The notes under the pieces were generated by a model, which saw only the letters and a program-made list of their open reading frames with translations, was not told where the DNA came from and searched no databases. From contig NZ_WMBB01000008.1 in assembly GCF_009708175.1 (NCBI RefSeq), positions 124,001 to 188,000 on the forward strand: 64,000 nt of DNA. The letters run 5' to 3'. Origin of the DNA: Nocardia aurantiaca. Its GTDB lineage: Bacteria; Actinomycetota; Actinomycetes; Mycobacteriales; Mycobacteriaceae. The position numbers were made by a program, and so were the translations under genes. Numbering within the stretch: position 1 is the stretch's first letter; the number at the start of each line of letters is the position of its first letter. This document shows positions 22,468 to 32,300 of the stretch, piece by piece.

Positions 22468-24018
22468 TCAGCCTAACGAACTCGCCGCCGCCTCGTCTGC
22501 GGCAGCCGGTTCGGTGCTTTCCCGCGGCCACGCCAGCCGGGTTTTCCGGCGGCGTCCGCGCAGTTGCACCTCTTCGCCGGTCTGCCAATGCCGCTGTTCG
22601 TTGTCGTCGGCGAAAAACAGCGCGCTCGACGAGGTCAGGACCCGTTCCGGGCGGTCCTTGGCGAGTTCGGTGAGGCGTGACGCCTCGTTCACCGGATCGC
22701 CGATCACGGTGTATTCGAATCGATTTGCCCCACCGATGTTTCCGGCGACCGCCAGTCCGGCCGAGACGCCGATGCCGATATCCAGCCCGGCCACCTCGCG
22801 CAGGGCTTCGCGCAGCTCACGTGCGGCGGCGAGGGCCGCCGTGGGCGCGTCCGGACGGTCCAGCGGTGCGCCGAAGATGGCCAGCGCGGCATCGCCCATG
22901 AATTTGTTGATCAGTCCGTGGTGACGGTCGATGACATCCACGACAACCCGGAAGAACTCGTTGAGCAGGCTGACCACTTCGGTCGGCGGGCGTTCGGCGG
23001 CGGTGGCGGTCGAACCGACCATATCCACGAACAGCACGGCCACGAACCGGGTTTCACCACCGAGTTCGGTGCCGTACTCGAGCGCGCGCCGCGCCACGTC
23101 CTCCCCGACGTGCTGGCCGAACAATTCCTGCAGTTCCCGGCGTTTGGCGGCCTCACCCATCATTCGGTTGAAGCCGACCTGCAGCAGCCCGATTTCCGAA
23201 CCGTCGAAAACTTCCACCTGCACGTCCCGCGCGCCCTCCTGCACCCGGTCGATGGCCTGGCTGAGCTGACGGATCGGATCGGAAATGGAGGAGCCGGTGA
23301 GCATGGAAAGCGCCAGCGCCTGCATGATCACCACGCCGCACAACAACAGAATCGAGACCGCGAGCGACTGCGCGGAAAATTGGACGCGAGAAGAAATCTG
23401 GGTGACGCACAGGAGCACGATGGCGATGGTCGGCGCGAATGTGCCCATGCCCCAGGTCATGGCCATCCGGGTGCCGACGCCCGGCGTCAGGGTGTGGTCG
23501 AAGGCCCCCGTGGTGAGGGCCTCGGCCGCGACCGGACGCAGAATTCGTTCTCCCAGCATGTAGGTGAAGCCGAAAACGATGGTGGCGGCCATACATTCGG
23601 TGACGATCACCGCCGCCGCCAGTTCCGGGGTCCGCACGATGATGACCGATGCCAGCACGCCACCGCCGATCAGCCACAGCACCAGATGCACGATGGCCTG
23701 CCGCAACGGTGCGTGCAACGCAGCCATCTGCTCCTGCCGCGACGGCGGCCCGCCCCGCATCTGCCACCGCATGACCGGCCGCAGCATGAGCGCCGACGCG
23801 GTGACGCTCAGGAGTCCGCCGATCACGAACACCAGGCCCGGAATCAGCAGCCCGGTCTGCCGGGTCGCGCTGGTCCCGCCCTCCGGAACCGGCAGTCCGT
23901 ACTGAATGAAAGCCCACACCAGGACAGCGCCGAACGCGTTGGCCGCGAGCATTGACGCCAAGTACAGCGGCCAGCGGGTATGCATGGTCTGTTTGACCGC
24001 TTCCAAGGGCGCTGACAC
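22468..24018 (-). CDS. Membrane-bound class III adenylate cyclase with HAMP domain
   Basis: 516 aa from GTG 24018, chosen because a -10-like TAGATT (24026-24031, minus strand) ends 7 nt before it. Six membrane helices, a HAMP linker (GSSISDPIRQLSQAIDRVQEGARDVQVEVFDGSEIGLLQVGFNRM) and a C-terminal CHD domain. Catalytic residues look complete: metal Asp in FVDMVGST and KFMGDAALAIFGAP, adenine-selecting Lys in NKFMGD and Asp in YTVIGDPVNEASRL, plus the transition-state Asn and Arg there. The layout matches the mycobacterial Rv1318c-Rv1320c/Rv3645 group. It should make cAMP at the membrane. Confidence 0.9.
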   Translation of the reverse strand: MSAPLEAVKQTMHTRWPLYLASMLAANAFGAVLVWAFIQYGLPVPEGGTSATRQTGLLIPGLVFVIGGLLSVTASALMLRPVMRWQMRGGPPSRQEQMAALHAPLRQAIVHLVLWLIGGGVLASVIIVRTPELAAAVIVTECMAATIVFGFTYMLGERILRPVAAEALTTGAFDHTLTPGVGTRMAMTWGMGTFAPTIAIVLLCVTQISSRVQFSAQSLAVSILLLCGVVIMQALALSMLTGSSISDPIRQLSQAIDRVQEGARDVQVEVFDGSEIGLLQVGFNRMMGEAAKRRELQELFGQHVGEDVARRALEYGTELGGETRFVAVLFVDMVGSTATAAERPPTEVVSLLNEFFRVVVDVIDRHHGLINKFMGDAALAIFGAPLDRPDAPTAALAAARELREALREVAGLDIGIGVSAGLAVAGNIGGANRFEYTVIGDPVNEASRLTELAKDRPERVLTSSSALFFADDNEQRHWQTGEEVQLRGRRRKTRLAWPRESTEPAAADEAAASSLG

Positions 24019-24044
24019 GATCACCAATCTAGCTGTGCCCGATC

Positions 24045-24169
24045 GGCCTCCGCTTCGCCGCGGGCGGGTTCGCGGCGCCGAAGGTCTCGTTCGTCCCTGC
24101 TCGGCTTCGCTCGCTCGTTCCGTCGGTCGGGAACGAGCGCTCCGCCTCCCCGCGCTTGCGCCGCGAACC
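24045..24169. repeat. Dispersed repeat, copy C
   Basis: Bounded by GGTTCGCGGC (24067-24076) and GCCGCGAACC (24160-24169), with internal GTCTCGTTCG and GGAACGAGCG that pair. The last 35 bp closely follow the end of copy A (11619-11653). It fills the gap between the divergent cyclase and AI-2E genes. Confidence 0.6.
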
Positions 24170-24250
24170 ACCAGGTCGTCGGCGGGGAAGAGATGATCGA
24201 GCAGGCGTCATCGCGGTACGCGCCTGGAGCGGAGAGCCGCTCGGGCACAG

Positions 24251-24256
24251 TAGGCT
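24251..24256 (+). promoter_or_regulatory. Candidate -10 TAGGCT, leaderless AI-2E gene
   Basis: TAGGCT ends 7 nt before the GTG at 24264, and no ribosome site is visible. Confidence 0.5.
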
Positions 24257-24263
24257 CGCCAAC

Positions 24264-25532
24264 GTGAGTGAGGTGCAGGCAGTGTCCAGCGGATCCGGCG
24301 AGTCCGGTGGGGTGCGCCGTCGCGACGTGGAGGCCGTGCACCCGATCGTGCGGCAGACCGCGGAGTGGTGCTGGCGGCTGCTCATCATCTTCGCGGCCGT
24401 GCTCGCGGTGGCGTATCTGGCGCGGCGGCTGTCGACGGTCACCATTCCGATTTCCATCGCGTTGCTGGGCGCGGCGCTGATGGCGCCGCTGGTCAACTGG
24501 ATGCAGCGGTTCGGAGTGCCGCGCGCGATCGGCGTGTTCGTGGCGCTGGTCGGGGCGCTCGGTCTGCTCGCCGGGATCGTGACCTTCGTCGTCGAGCAGT
24601 TCGTCTCGGGCGTGCCGCAGCTGTCGGACGAGTTCAAGACCTCCGTGCACCAGGTGCAGGACTGGCTGATCAACGGGCCGTTGCAGCTGAGCAACGATCA
24701 GATCCGCAATGCCGGCGACACCATCGTCAAGACCGTCGAGTCGAACAAGGACGCGCTGACCAACGGGGCCCTCACCACCGCCACCGTCATCGGCGAGTTC
24801 TTCACCGGCGCCTTCCTGACCCTGTTCATCCTCATCTTCTTCCTCTACGGCGGCGACCAGATCTGGGAGTTCATCACCCGCGTCGTCCCGACCGCACACC
24901 GGGAAAAGGTGCGGCAGGCCGGGCGGCTGGGTTTCGGCACCCTGACCGGCTTCGTGCGAGCCACCGTCATGGTGGCGGCGGTGGACGCCATCGGCATCGG
25001 CGCGGGCTTGGCCATTCTCAATGTGCCGCTGGCGCTTCCGCTGGCCTCGCTGGTCTTCATCGGCGCGTTCATTCCCATCGTGGGCTCCTTCATCGCCGGG
25101 TCGGTGGCGGTATTCATCGCGCTCATGACCAAGGGAATCGTCACCGCGCTGATCGTGCTGGGCATCACCGTGGCGGTCATGCAGCTGGAAGGCCATGTGC
25201 TGCAACCACTGCTGATGGGTCGCGCGGTGCGCATCCATCCGCTGGCCGTGGTGCTCGCCATCGCGGCGGGTGCGGTGCTGGCCGGTCTCGCGGGCGCTCT
25301 GCTCGCGGTGCCGTTCGTGGCGGTGCTCAACACCGCCGTGCGCTCGCTGTTGGCCGGCTCACCCGACGAGCTCTATCAGGACCTGCACACCGGCGATCCG
25401 AGCAAGCCCATGTACAGCGCCGAACCCGACATTCCCGACGAGGACCGCTACCGGGTGTCCGTGCCGGTGACCGAGGACGCGCACCAGCCGCCACCGAAGC
25501 CCGTCGGCGGCAGCGGTGAAGCCGGAGACTGA
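24264..25532 (+). CDS. AI-2E family transporter, Rv0205-like
   Basis: 422 aa, GTG start. Eight hydrophobic segments; the family blocks LSTVTIPISIALLGAALMAPLVNWMQR near the N-terminus and GAFIPIVGSFIAGSVAVFIALMTKG plus LEGHVLQPLLMGRAVRIHPLAVVLAIAAGAVLAGLAGALLAVP are strong. Homologues export small signals or act in Na+/H+ exchange; the substrate here is unknown. Gene order with the UPF0104 protein and mmpL3 matches mycobacteria. Its last 17 bp overlap the histidine kinase gene. Confidence 0.92.
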   Translation: MSEVQAVSSGSGESGGVRRRDVEAVHPIVRQTAEWCWRLLIIFAAVLAVAYLARRLSTVTIPISIALLGAALMAPLVNWMQRFGVPRAIGVFVALVGALGLLAGIVTFVVEQFVSGVPQLSDEFKTSVHQVQDWLINGPLQLSNDQIRNAGDTIVKTVESNKDALTNGALTTATVIGEFFTGAFLTLFILIFFLYGGDQIWEFITRVVPTAHREKVRQAGRLGFGTLTGFVRATVMVAAVDAIGIGAGLAILNVPLALPLASLVFIGAFIPIVGSFIAGSVAVFIALMTKGIVTALIVLGITVAVMQLEGHVLQPLLMGRAVRIHPLAVVLAIAAGAVLAGLAGALLAVPFVAVLNTAVRSLLAGSPDELYQDLHTGDPSKPMYSAEPDIPDEDRYRVSVPVTEDAHQPPPKPVGGSGEAGD

Positions 25533-26709
25533 CGAACCCGATCCCGCCTGGGCCGCCACCGCGCCGCTGTGGCGGGCCGTGCAGGCGTTCCGGCTGGTCA
25601 CCCTGTTGTACGCGGTGGGCCAGCAGATCGCCTCGGTGTCGTACTACACCGGTCAACGGCTGAGCTGGGCGCTGATCGCCGTCATGGCGGTGTGGTCGGG
25701 CATCTCGGCGGTCCTGTTGTCGCAGTGGCGGATCCGGCACGAGCCCCGGGTGCGCACAGCGGTGGTCGTCGGTGACAACATCGTGGTCATCGCGCTGATC
25801 TTCGCCACCCGGCTGGTCGCGCCCTACGACTGGTATCACCACCATCAGACCCTGCCCACCACGCTCTGGGCCGCCAACGCCGTTGTCTCCGCGGCGATTC
25901 TGTGGGGGCCGCTCGGCGGCGTCTGCTCGGGGCTGGTCATCTCCGCTGCCGTCATCACCGCGCGGGCTCAGTGGGACTTCGACGTGTGGCGCGACGCGAC
26001 GCTGCCCGTCCTGGTCTCGGTGGGCCTCGCCCTGGGCTTGGCCTCCGATACCGCCCGCCGCGCGCATGCGCAGCTGCAACGCGCCGTCCGGCTCACCGTC
26101 GCCGCCCAGGAACGCGAACGCCTGGCCCGGGAGGTGCACGACGGAGTCCTGCAGGTGCTCAGCTACATCAAGCGTCGCGGCAACGAAATCGGCGGCCCGA
26201 CAGCCGAGCTCGCGCAGCGGGCGGGCGAGCAGGAGGTGGCGTTGCGCGTGCTCGTTTCCGAGCAGGGCGACCGCGCCGAGGCCGGGGGAACCGAGGAGGA
26301 CCTGCGCCCGCTGCTCACCGCCCAGGCCACCCCATCCGTCTTCGTCTCCACCCCTGGCGATCCGGTGCGGCTGGGCCACTGGGCGGCCCGCGAGATCGCC
26401 GCCGCCGTGGCCGCCGCCCTCGCGAATGTGGTCCAGCACGCCGGGCCCGGTGCGAAAGCGTATGTGCTGCTGGAGGATACCGGCGATGAGCTCATCGTGA
26501 GCGTGCGCGACGACGGTCCCGGCATACCACCCGGCCGCCTCGCCGAGGCCGAAGGCCAAGGGCGCATGGGTATTTCACGGTCCATCGTGGGACGCATCGC
26601 GGCGCTGGGCGGCAACGCGCGGCTGCTGTTCGAGGCGACGCCCGGGGACAATGAGGATGGCGCGGGCGCGGAATGGGAGTTCCGCGTGCCCCTCGCACGG
26701 CGACGATGA
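25516..26709 (+). CDS. MacS-family sensor histidine kinase
   Basis: 397 aa, GTG start overlapping the AI-2E stop. Five or six N-terminal membrane helices (DUF5931-like), then a HisKA_3 domain with the phosphoacceptor in EVHDGVLQVLSYIKRRG and an ATPase domain with ALANVVQHAGPGAKAY (N-box) and VRDDGPGIPPGRLAEAEGQGRMGISRSIVGRIAALGG (G1/G2). This is the actinobacterial MacS type. It pairs with the response regulator directly downstream. The stimulus is not known. Confidence 0.9.
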   Translation: MKPETDEPDPAWAATAPLWRAVQAFRLVTLLYAVGQQIASVSYYTGQRLSWALIAVMAVWSGISAVLLSQWRIRHEPRVRTAVVVGDNIVVIALIFATRLVAPYDWYHHHQTLPTTLWAANAVVSAAILWGPLGGVCSGLVISAAVITARAQWDFDVWRDATLPVLVSVGLALGLASDTARRAHAQLQRAVRLTVAAQERERLAREVHDGVLQVLSYIKRRGNEIGGPTAELAQRAGEQEVALRVLVSEQGDRAEAGGTEEDLRPLLTAQATPSVFVSTPGDPVRLGHWAAREIAAAVAAALANVVQHAGPGAKAYVLLEDTGDELIVSVRDDGPGIPPGRLAEAEGQGRMGISRSIVGRIAALGGNARLLFEATPGDNEDGAGAEWEFRVPLARRR

Positions 26710-26723
26710 GACCGGAGGCGGAT

Positions 26724-27386
26724 ATGGCCGAATCGGATGCCCCGATCACGGTGATGGTGGTCGACGACCACCCGATCTGGCGCGACGGCGTCGCCCGCGA
26801 CCTCGCCGAGGCCGGATTCGACGTGGTCGCCACCGCCGACGGCGTGCGCGCCGCCGGGGCCCGCGCGAGCGCCGTGCGACCGGCCGTCGTCCTGATGGAC
26901 ATGCGACTCCCCGACGGCAACGGCGCGGACGCCACCGCCGAGGTGCTGCGGGTCTCCCCGCGCACCCGGGTGCTGGTGCTGTCGGCGTCGGCCGAACGCG
27001 CCGACGTGCTCGACGCCATCAAGGCCGGGGCCACCGGCTACCTGGTCAAGAGCGCCTCGGCCACCGAACTCCTGGATGCCGTCCGCGCCACCGCCGCGGG
27101 GCAGGCCGTTTTCTCGCCCGGCTTGGCCGGACTGGTCCTCGGTGAGTTCCGGCGCATCGCCAACACACCCGCCGATCGCGACGAACCCCATCGCCCCGCC
27201 CTCACCGACCGGGAGACCGAGGTATTGCGCATGGTGGCGAAGGGCTTGTCCGCCAAGCAGATCGCCACCCGGCTCGGCCTCAGCCACCGCACGGTGGAGA
27301 ACCACGTGCAGTCCACCCTGCGCAAACTGCAGCTCGGCAATCGCGTCGAATTGACCCGCTACGCCATCGAACAGGGCCTCGAGTAG
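26724..27386 (+). CDS. NarL/LuxR-family response regulator, MacR type
   Basis: 220 aa. The ATG at 26724 has GGAGG 6 bp upstream; an earlier ATG at 26706 overlaps the kinase stop. Receiver domain: VVDDHPIWRDGV (acidic pair Asp14/15), VLMDMRLPDG (phospho-Asp59), LVKSAS (Lys). C-terminal HTH: LTDRETEVLRMVAKGLSAKQIATRLGLSHRTVENHVQSTLRKL. Acts with the upstream kinase. Target genes unknown; the following DUF1707 gene, with its own promoter, is a candidate. Confidence 0.93.
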   Translation: MAESDAPITVMVVDDHPIWRDGVARDLAEAGFDVVATADGVRAAGARASAVRPAVVLMDMRLPDGNGADATAEVLRVSPRTRVLVLSASAERADVLDAIKAGATGYLVKSASATELLDAVRATAAGQAVFSPGLAGLVLGEFRRIANTPADRDEPHRPALTDRETEVLRMVAKGLSAKQIATRLGLSHRTVENHVQSTLRKLQLGNRVELTRYAIEQGLE

Positions 27387-27434
27387 GGGGACGGTTCAGG
27401 GATTGCCCTGATGCGGCGGCGGCCCCGCGCTGGT

Positions 27435-27440
27435 TAGCCT
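27435..27440 (+). promoter_or_regulatory. Candidate -10 TAGCCT, leaderless DUF1707 gene
   Basis: TAGCCT ends exactly 6 nt before the ATG at 27447. No ribosome site is visible. Confidence 0.5.
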
Positions 27441-27446
27441 CGAAGC

Positions 27447-28136
27447 ATGGGAGGTCCTGAAGCGGTTTCCGCGATCGTGACCGGCAACGCCGTGATCGGC
27501 GACCGGGATCTACGGGTATCCGATGTCGAACGCGAACATGTCGGTCGGCTGCTGCAGCGCGCTGTCGGGCTGGGCATGCTGTCGCTGGGGGAATTCACCG
27601 AGCGCATGGACACCGCGCTCGCGGCCAAGACCCGCGGCGAACTCAATGCGGTGCTGGTCGATCTGCCGGGGGTCCGGCTGGTCGGGCAACCCGCCCCCGC
27701 AGCACAGCGCTACGCGCCGCCGCAGCCGCGGTACGTGGCCGCGCACCGCATCCCGCAGGCCGCGCCGGGCACTGTGATTCGCGCCCGCCTGTCGAGCGTG
27801 GAGCGCAAGGGCGCCTGGCACGTGCCGCCCGCGCTGATGATCAACAGCCTGATGGGCAGCGTGCGCCTGGACTTCACACAGGCCGTCATGTCCACCCAGG
27901 TGGTCGAGATCCACGTCGACGACACCTGCAGCTCGGTCGAGCTGATCGTGCCCGCCGAGGCCACCGTGGACCTCAATGCCATCGACCTGATCGGCTCCAG
28001 CGCCAATACCAAGGTCCGCACCGGTCCGCCCATCGGGCCGCTGCACATCATCGTGCACGGCACGCTGCGGTTCAGCTCCGTCACCGCCAAGCACCCGTTC
28101 GGAACCAACTGGAAACGGTTCCTCAACGGTGCGTGA
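27447..28136 (+). CDS. DUF1707 / LiaF-like domain protein
   Basis: 229 aa. N-terminal DUF1707 module: DRDLRVSDVEREHVGRLLQRAVGLGMLSLGEFTERMDTALAAKTRGELNAVLVDLP. A Pro/Ala linker leads to a C-terminal beta-helix-like domain (GAWHVPPALMINSLMGSVRLDFTQA onward) as in cell-wall stress proteins of the LiaF kind. No membrane helix is seen. It lies 60 bp after the MacSR-type pair, so an envelope-stress link is plausible but unproven. Confidence 0.87.
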   Translation: MGGPEAVSAIVTGNAVIGDRDLRVSDVEREHVGRLLQRAVGLGMLSLGEFTERMDTALAAKTRGELNAVLVDLPGVRLVGQPAPAAQRYAPPQPRYVAAHRIPQAAPGTVIRARLSSVERKGAWHVPPALMINSLMGSVRLDFTQAVMSTQVVEIHVDDTCSSVELIVPAEATVDLNAIDLIGSSANTKVRTGPPIGPLHIIVHGTLRFSSVTAKHPFGTNWKRFLNGA

Positions 28137-28195
28137 CCGCCGCCGGGCCCGAGGGGCCGCCGAATCGGGCGCGGCGGGGTGCTTATCCGGACGGT

Positions 28196-29023
28196 ATGGT
28201 CACGCACATGGTGGATGGCGTCCCGACCCCGGAGGCAGTGCATCGATCCGGCAGCGGTGAGCCGCTGCTCCTGTTGCACGGCGTCCTGCTGACCTGGCAG
28301 TCCTGGGGCGCGGTACTGGACGAGCTGGCCACCGACCACGCCGTGCTGGCCCCCACCCTGCCCGGCCACTGGGGTGGTCCCGAGGCGGCGCGGCCCGCCA
28401 CCGTGGCCGCCCTGGTCGATCACTGCGAGCGGCTGCTCGACGAATCCGGTTGGGACACCGCCCATATCGCGGGCAATTCGCTGGGCGGCTGGATCGCCCT
28501 GGAGCTCGCCGCCCGCGGCCGCGCCCGCTCGTGCACCGTCATCGCCCCCGCAGGTCTGTGGCGCACACCCGCCGCCGCGGATTCGCTGCTCCGCAGGTTC
28601 CGCGCCTTCGCCCCGCTCATCGGGCTGGGCCCGGATCGACAGCCGACCATGCCCTCGCTGCTGCGCAGCCTGCTGCTGCCGCTGCTGGCCGATCGTCCGG
28701 CCGATGTGCCGAATCCGCTGGCCAAGGCCATGACCGCGGCCATCACCGAATGCGCCATCGTCGATGACCTATCCGAAGATCCGGATCTCTCAACGGGTTT
28801 CACGGGACTGGCCGAGCTGGATATCCCCACGACCGTCCTGCTGCCCGACCGCGACCGGGTGCTCCCACCCCACGTCTACGCCGCGCTGACCCCCACCGCG
28901 GCCGTCGAGGTGCGCTCCCTGCCCGGCCTCGGCCACGTCCCCATGCTCGAGGCTCCGGACCTGATCACCGCCGAGATCCGCGCCACCATCGCCCGCGCCG
29001 CCGCCCCCGCGCGCCCCGCCTGA
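28196..29023 (+). CDS. Alpha/beta hydrolase
   Basis: 275 aa from ATG 28196; an earlier in-frame GTG at 28133 overlaps the DUF1707 stop and cannot be excluded. Oxyanion-hole HGVLLTWQSW, nucleophile GNSLGG, acid in LLPDRDRVLPP and His in GLGHVPMLE make a complete triad. The cap region RRFRAFAPLIGLGPDRQPTMPSLLRSLLLPLL is helical and hydrophobic. An esterase or lipase-like function is likely. Specific substrate not assignable. Confidence 0.88.
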   Translation: MVTHMVDGVPTPEAVHRSGSGEPLLLLHGVLLTWQSWGAVLDELATDHAVLAPTLPGHWGGPEAARPATVAALVDHCERLLDESGWDTAHIAGNSLGGWIALELAARGRARSCTVIAPAGLWRTPAAADSLLRRFRAFAPLIGLGPDRQPTMPSLLRSLLLPLLADRPADVPNPLAKAMTAAITECAIVDDLSEDPDLSTGFTGLAELDIPTTVLLPDRDRVLPPHVYAALTPTAAVEVRSLPGLGHVPMLEAPDLITAEIRATIARAAAPARPA

Positions 29024-29116
29024 TCCGGCCCGGGGACCGTATCCGCCGAATCGGGAGGCGGTATTGCCCGGCACCCGCGTGTTTCCCCCATATGGGCAAA
29101 CGCCCAGGTCGAGAGC

Positions 29117-29281
29117 ATGACGGACATGAATCCCGCCGACGATCCCGCTGATCGCGCGGCTGTCGACCGAATTCACCTGGCCGACCTCGATGGTCCGGTC
29201 CGGGCTGTGGCGCTCCTGGTGGTCGGCAACCGGTACACGGTGGCCTTCACAGACACGGATTCCGGCGCCCGGTCCACATAA
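29117..29281 (+). CDS. Small hypothetical protein, 54 aa
   Basis: Begins MTDMNPADDPADRAAVD and ends TDSGARST followed by TAA. The middle is hydrophobic and strand-like (GPVRAVALLVVGNRYTVAFTD). A GAGAG ribosome-like site precedes the ATG. A strong hairpin 10 bp after the stop would end its transcript. Acidic, single small beta domain. I do not recognise a family. Confidence 0.6.
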   Translation: MTDMNPADDPADRAAVDRIHLADLDGPVRAVALLVVGNRYTVAFTDTDSGARST

Positions 29282-29290
29282 ACCGCTGAA

Positions 29291-29330
29291 ACGGCAGGGC
29301 CCGGCCGAGGATTCGGCCGGGCCCCGCCGT
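29291..29330. terminator. Bidirectional stem-loop before mmpL3 3' end
   Basis: Two 18-bp arms (29291-29308 and 29313-29330) pair with one bulge/mismatch over a 4-nt loop. It lies between the convergent small ORF and mmpL3. Confidence 0.75.
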
Positions 29331-29337
29331 CGCCAGG

Positions 29338-32300
29338 TCAATCGCTGTTCTGGCGACGGAGGAGTTCGTTGACGCTCACCTGGCCTCCCTCGCCACCGCG
29401 ATGCTTGGCATCCTCGTCCGCATGGGGAGCGGGGGGGCGACGCCGGGAGGAGCGCAGGTCGGACATCCACTGCTCGATGCTGCTGCGGCCGCCGCCCTCC
29501 TGCGGCTGATCCTCGACGGCACGGTGCGTCGGATCCTCTTCCCCGGCAGCGGATTCCACCGGCTGCTCCGGTTCCGGCGAGTGCCGCTGGGCCAGCTGCG
29601 CCCGGGTCGCCGGATGCGGAGCGATCCTCGGCATCGGCGGCGGCAGCACCCGCCCCGAACCGACCACCGGCGCGGGCGGCTGTGAATCCGCCGGTCCCGC
29701 AGGCGGTTTGGGCGATGCGGCCTGCGGGGCTGGAGGCGCGGGCTGTGAGACGGACGGGACCGGGGTCGCCGGAGCGACCGGCGGGACCGCCGCGGGCGGC
29801 GGGGCCGAAGCCTCGAAGGCCCCGCCCTGAGCGTGCGACACGCTCTCGGGCGCGGCTTCGCTCTCGGGCACACGCTGCGGCAGGCCGCCACCGGGATTCG
29901 TGGAACCCTGTGCGGGGGAAGCGAAGTCGCTGATCGGGTGCGGGGCCACCGGGCCGCGGGCGGAGCCGAGACCGGTGGGGCCGGAACCGAGATCGGTGGT
30001 CGGGGCGTCCGCCGAGGCCGTGCTGAGCACGCGCCGCGGCGCGACCGGCGGAGTGGCCTCCGCGGGCGCCGGGGACGCCGGGGCGGGTTCGACGGGTGTG
30101 CTGCTCGCGGAACCGGATTCGGGGACCGAGATACCGCTGGGCTTGACGAACGCCGGGACCGCGGTGGTCGACGGGGTGACGCCGTGGCCGGGACGCATTG
30201 CGGCGGACGGGACTTCGGACGCGGGGCGGTCGGACTCCGGGGCCGGGGCGGCCTCGGCGGTGTCCGCGGGCGGTGTGGTCTCGGTGCGCTCGACGGTCTC
30301 GATGCGCTGGGTCGGGGCCTCGCTGTCGACGTCGACGGTGCGGGCCGGGCGCGGCTTGCGCGGGCGCGCGGGGGCGGCGGACCCGTCGGGCAGGACCGGA
30401 ATCTGCATGGTGACCGGGTCGGTGATCGGGGTGGTCTTCACCAGGTCGACCACCTCGCCGCCGCCGGGCCGCTCATCGTCGAGGATGGGCTCGCCCAGGC
30501 CGATCTTCTGCTGGATCTTCTTCATCCACTTGGGCGCCCACCAGCAGTCGTCGCCGAGCAGCTTCATGGTGGCCGGCACCAGCAGCATGCGCAGCACAGT
30601 CGCGTCGATGAACAACGCCGCCACCATGCCGTAGGCGATGTACTGCATCATCACCAGGTCGGAGAACGCGAACGCGCCGGTGACCACCAGCAGGATGAGC
30701 GCGGCGGCGGTGATGAGGCGGCCCGTCTGGGCGGTTCCCGCGCGTACGGCCTCGGTGGTGCTGGCGCCCTGGGCGCGGGCTTCGACCATGCGGGACAACA
30801 GGAATACCTCGTAGTCCACGGATAGGCCGTAGATCACCGAGATGATCAGCACCAGGACCGGCGACATGATCGGCTGCGGTGTGAAGTTCAGCAGACCCGA
30901 GCCGTGGCCGTCGATGAAGATCCAGGTCAGAATGCCCAGCGTGGACCCGAGCCCGAGCGCGCTCATGAGCGCGGCCTTGATCGGCAACACCACCGAGCCG
31001 AAGGTGAGGAACATCAGCAGGCCGGTCACGAACACCACGAGGACGATCATCAGCGGCATGCGATCGACCAGCGTGTCGATGCTGTCCTGCATCATGACCG
31101 GCGTGCCGGTGATCATGACCTCGGCATCGTCGGGGACATCCATCGAGCGCAGATCGTCGATGGTCTCCTTGATGTCGGCGCTCTTCTCCACCGGCCGCGA
31201 CGTGGTCCACACATTGGCGCCGTTCGGCGGCGTCTGCGGAATCGAGAAGGTGGTCTTGGGCTGCAGCCCTCGGGCCTGATTGGCCTCGTTGAGGATCGTG
31301 CCGATGTTCTTCGGATTGTCGGTGACGATGATCAACTGGACGGGATCGGCCTTGCGCAGCGGGAAGGTCTCGTCGAAGTGCTCCTGCGCCAGCCGGGTCG
31401 GATTGTCCGGCGGCAGATAGGTTTCGCTGATCCCGCCGAACTGCAGGTTCTTCACCGGGATGATGAGCAGCAGCAGCCCGATGGTGAGCGGAATCGCCAC
31501 CTTCAGCGGGTGCTTCATGACCCACGCGGTGAGCCGTCCCCAGTAGCCGTTCTCGATCTCCTCGGCGGTCTTGGTCTTGCGGAACCGCTTGAGCCCCAGG
31601 GCGTCCACGCGCGGGCCCAGGATGCTGAGCAGCGCGGGCAGCACGGTGAGCGCCGACATCGCGGCCAGCGCCACGGCCGCGATGGTGCCGTAGGCCACCG
31701 ATTTCAGGAAGCCCTGCGGGAACAGCAGCATGCCCGCGGCCGCGCCGATGATCATGGTCGCGGAGAAGGTGACGGTGCGGCCCGCGGTCATGATGGAGCG
31801 CCGGACCGCCGCCTTGGTGTCATAGCCCTCGGCCATTTCCTCGCGGAAACGACTGACGATGAACAGGCCATAGTCGATGGCCAGACCGAGGCCGATCATC
31901 GTGACCACCCCGCCGACAAAGGAATTCACCTCGGTGAACTTCGTCAGCGCCATGATCACGCCATTGGCGGCGACAATGGTCAGACCGCCGATGATCAGCG
32001 GCAGGGCGGCGGCGACCACCCCACCGAAGATGAAGAACAGCAGGATCGCGACGGCCGGAAGGGCCAGCACCTCCATGCGCCGCTGGTCGCTGGCCATGGT
32101 GTCCTGCAGGGTGCCGGCGACCGGCTGCAGACCCGCGACCTCGACCTTGACGCCCGGAATATAGAAGGCGTCCTTCACCTTTCGATAGTTCCGCACCATA
32201 TCGGTGTCGTTGTCGCCCTTGATGGCGATGGACGCGAAGGCGTGCTTGCGGTCCTGGCTGGCGGCCTGGGCCAGCTGCTGGCCGGTCTCGGTCTTCCAGG

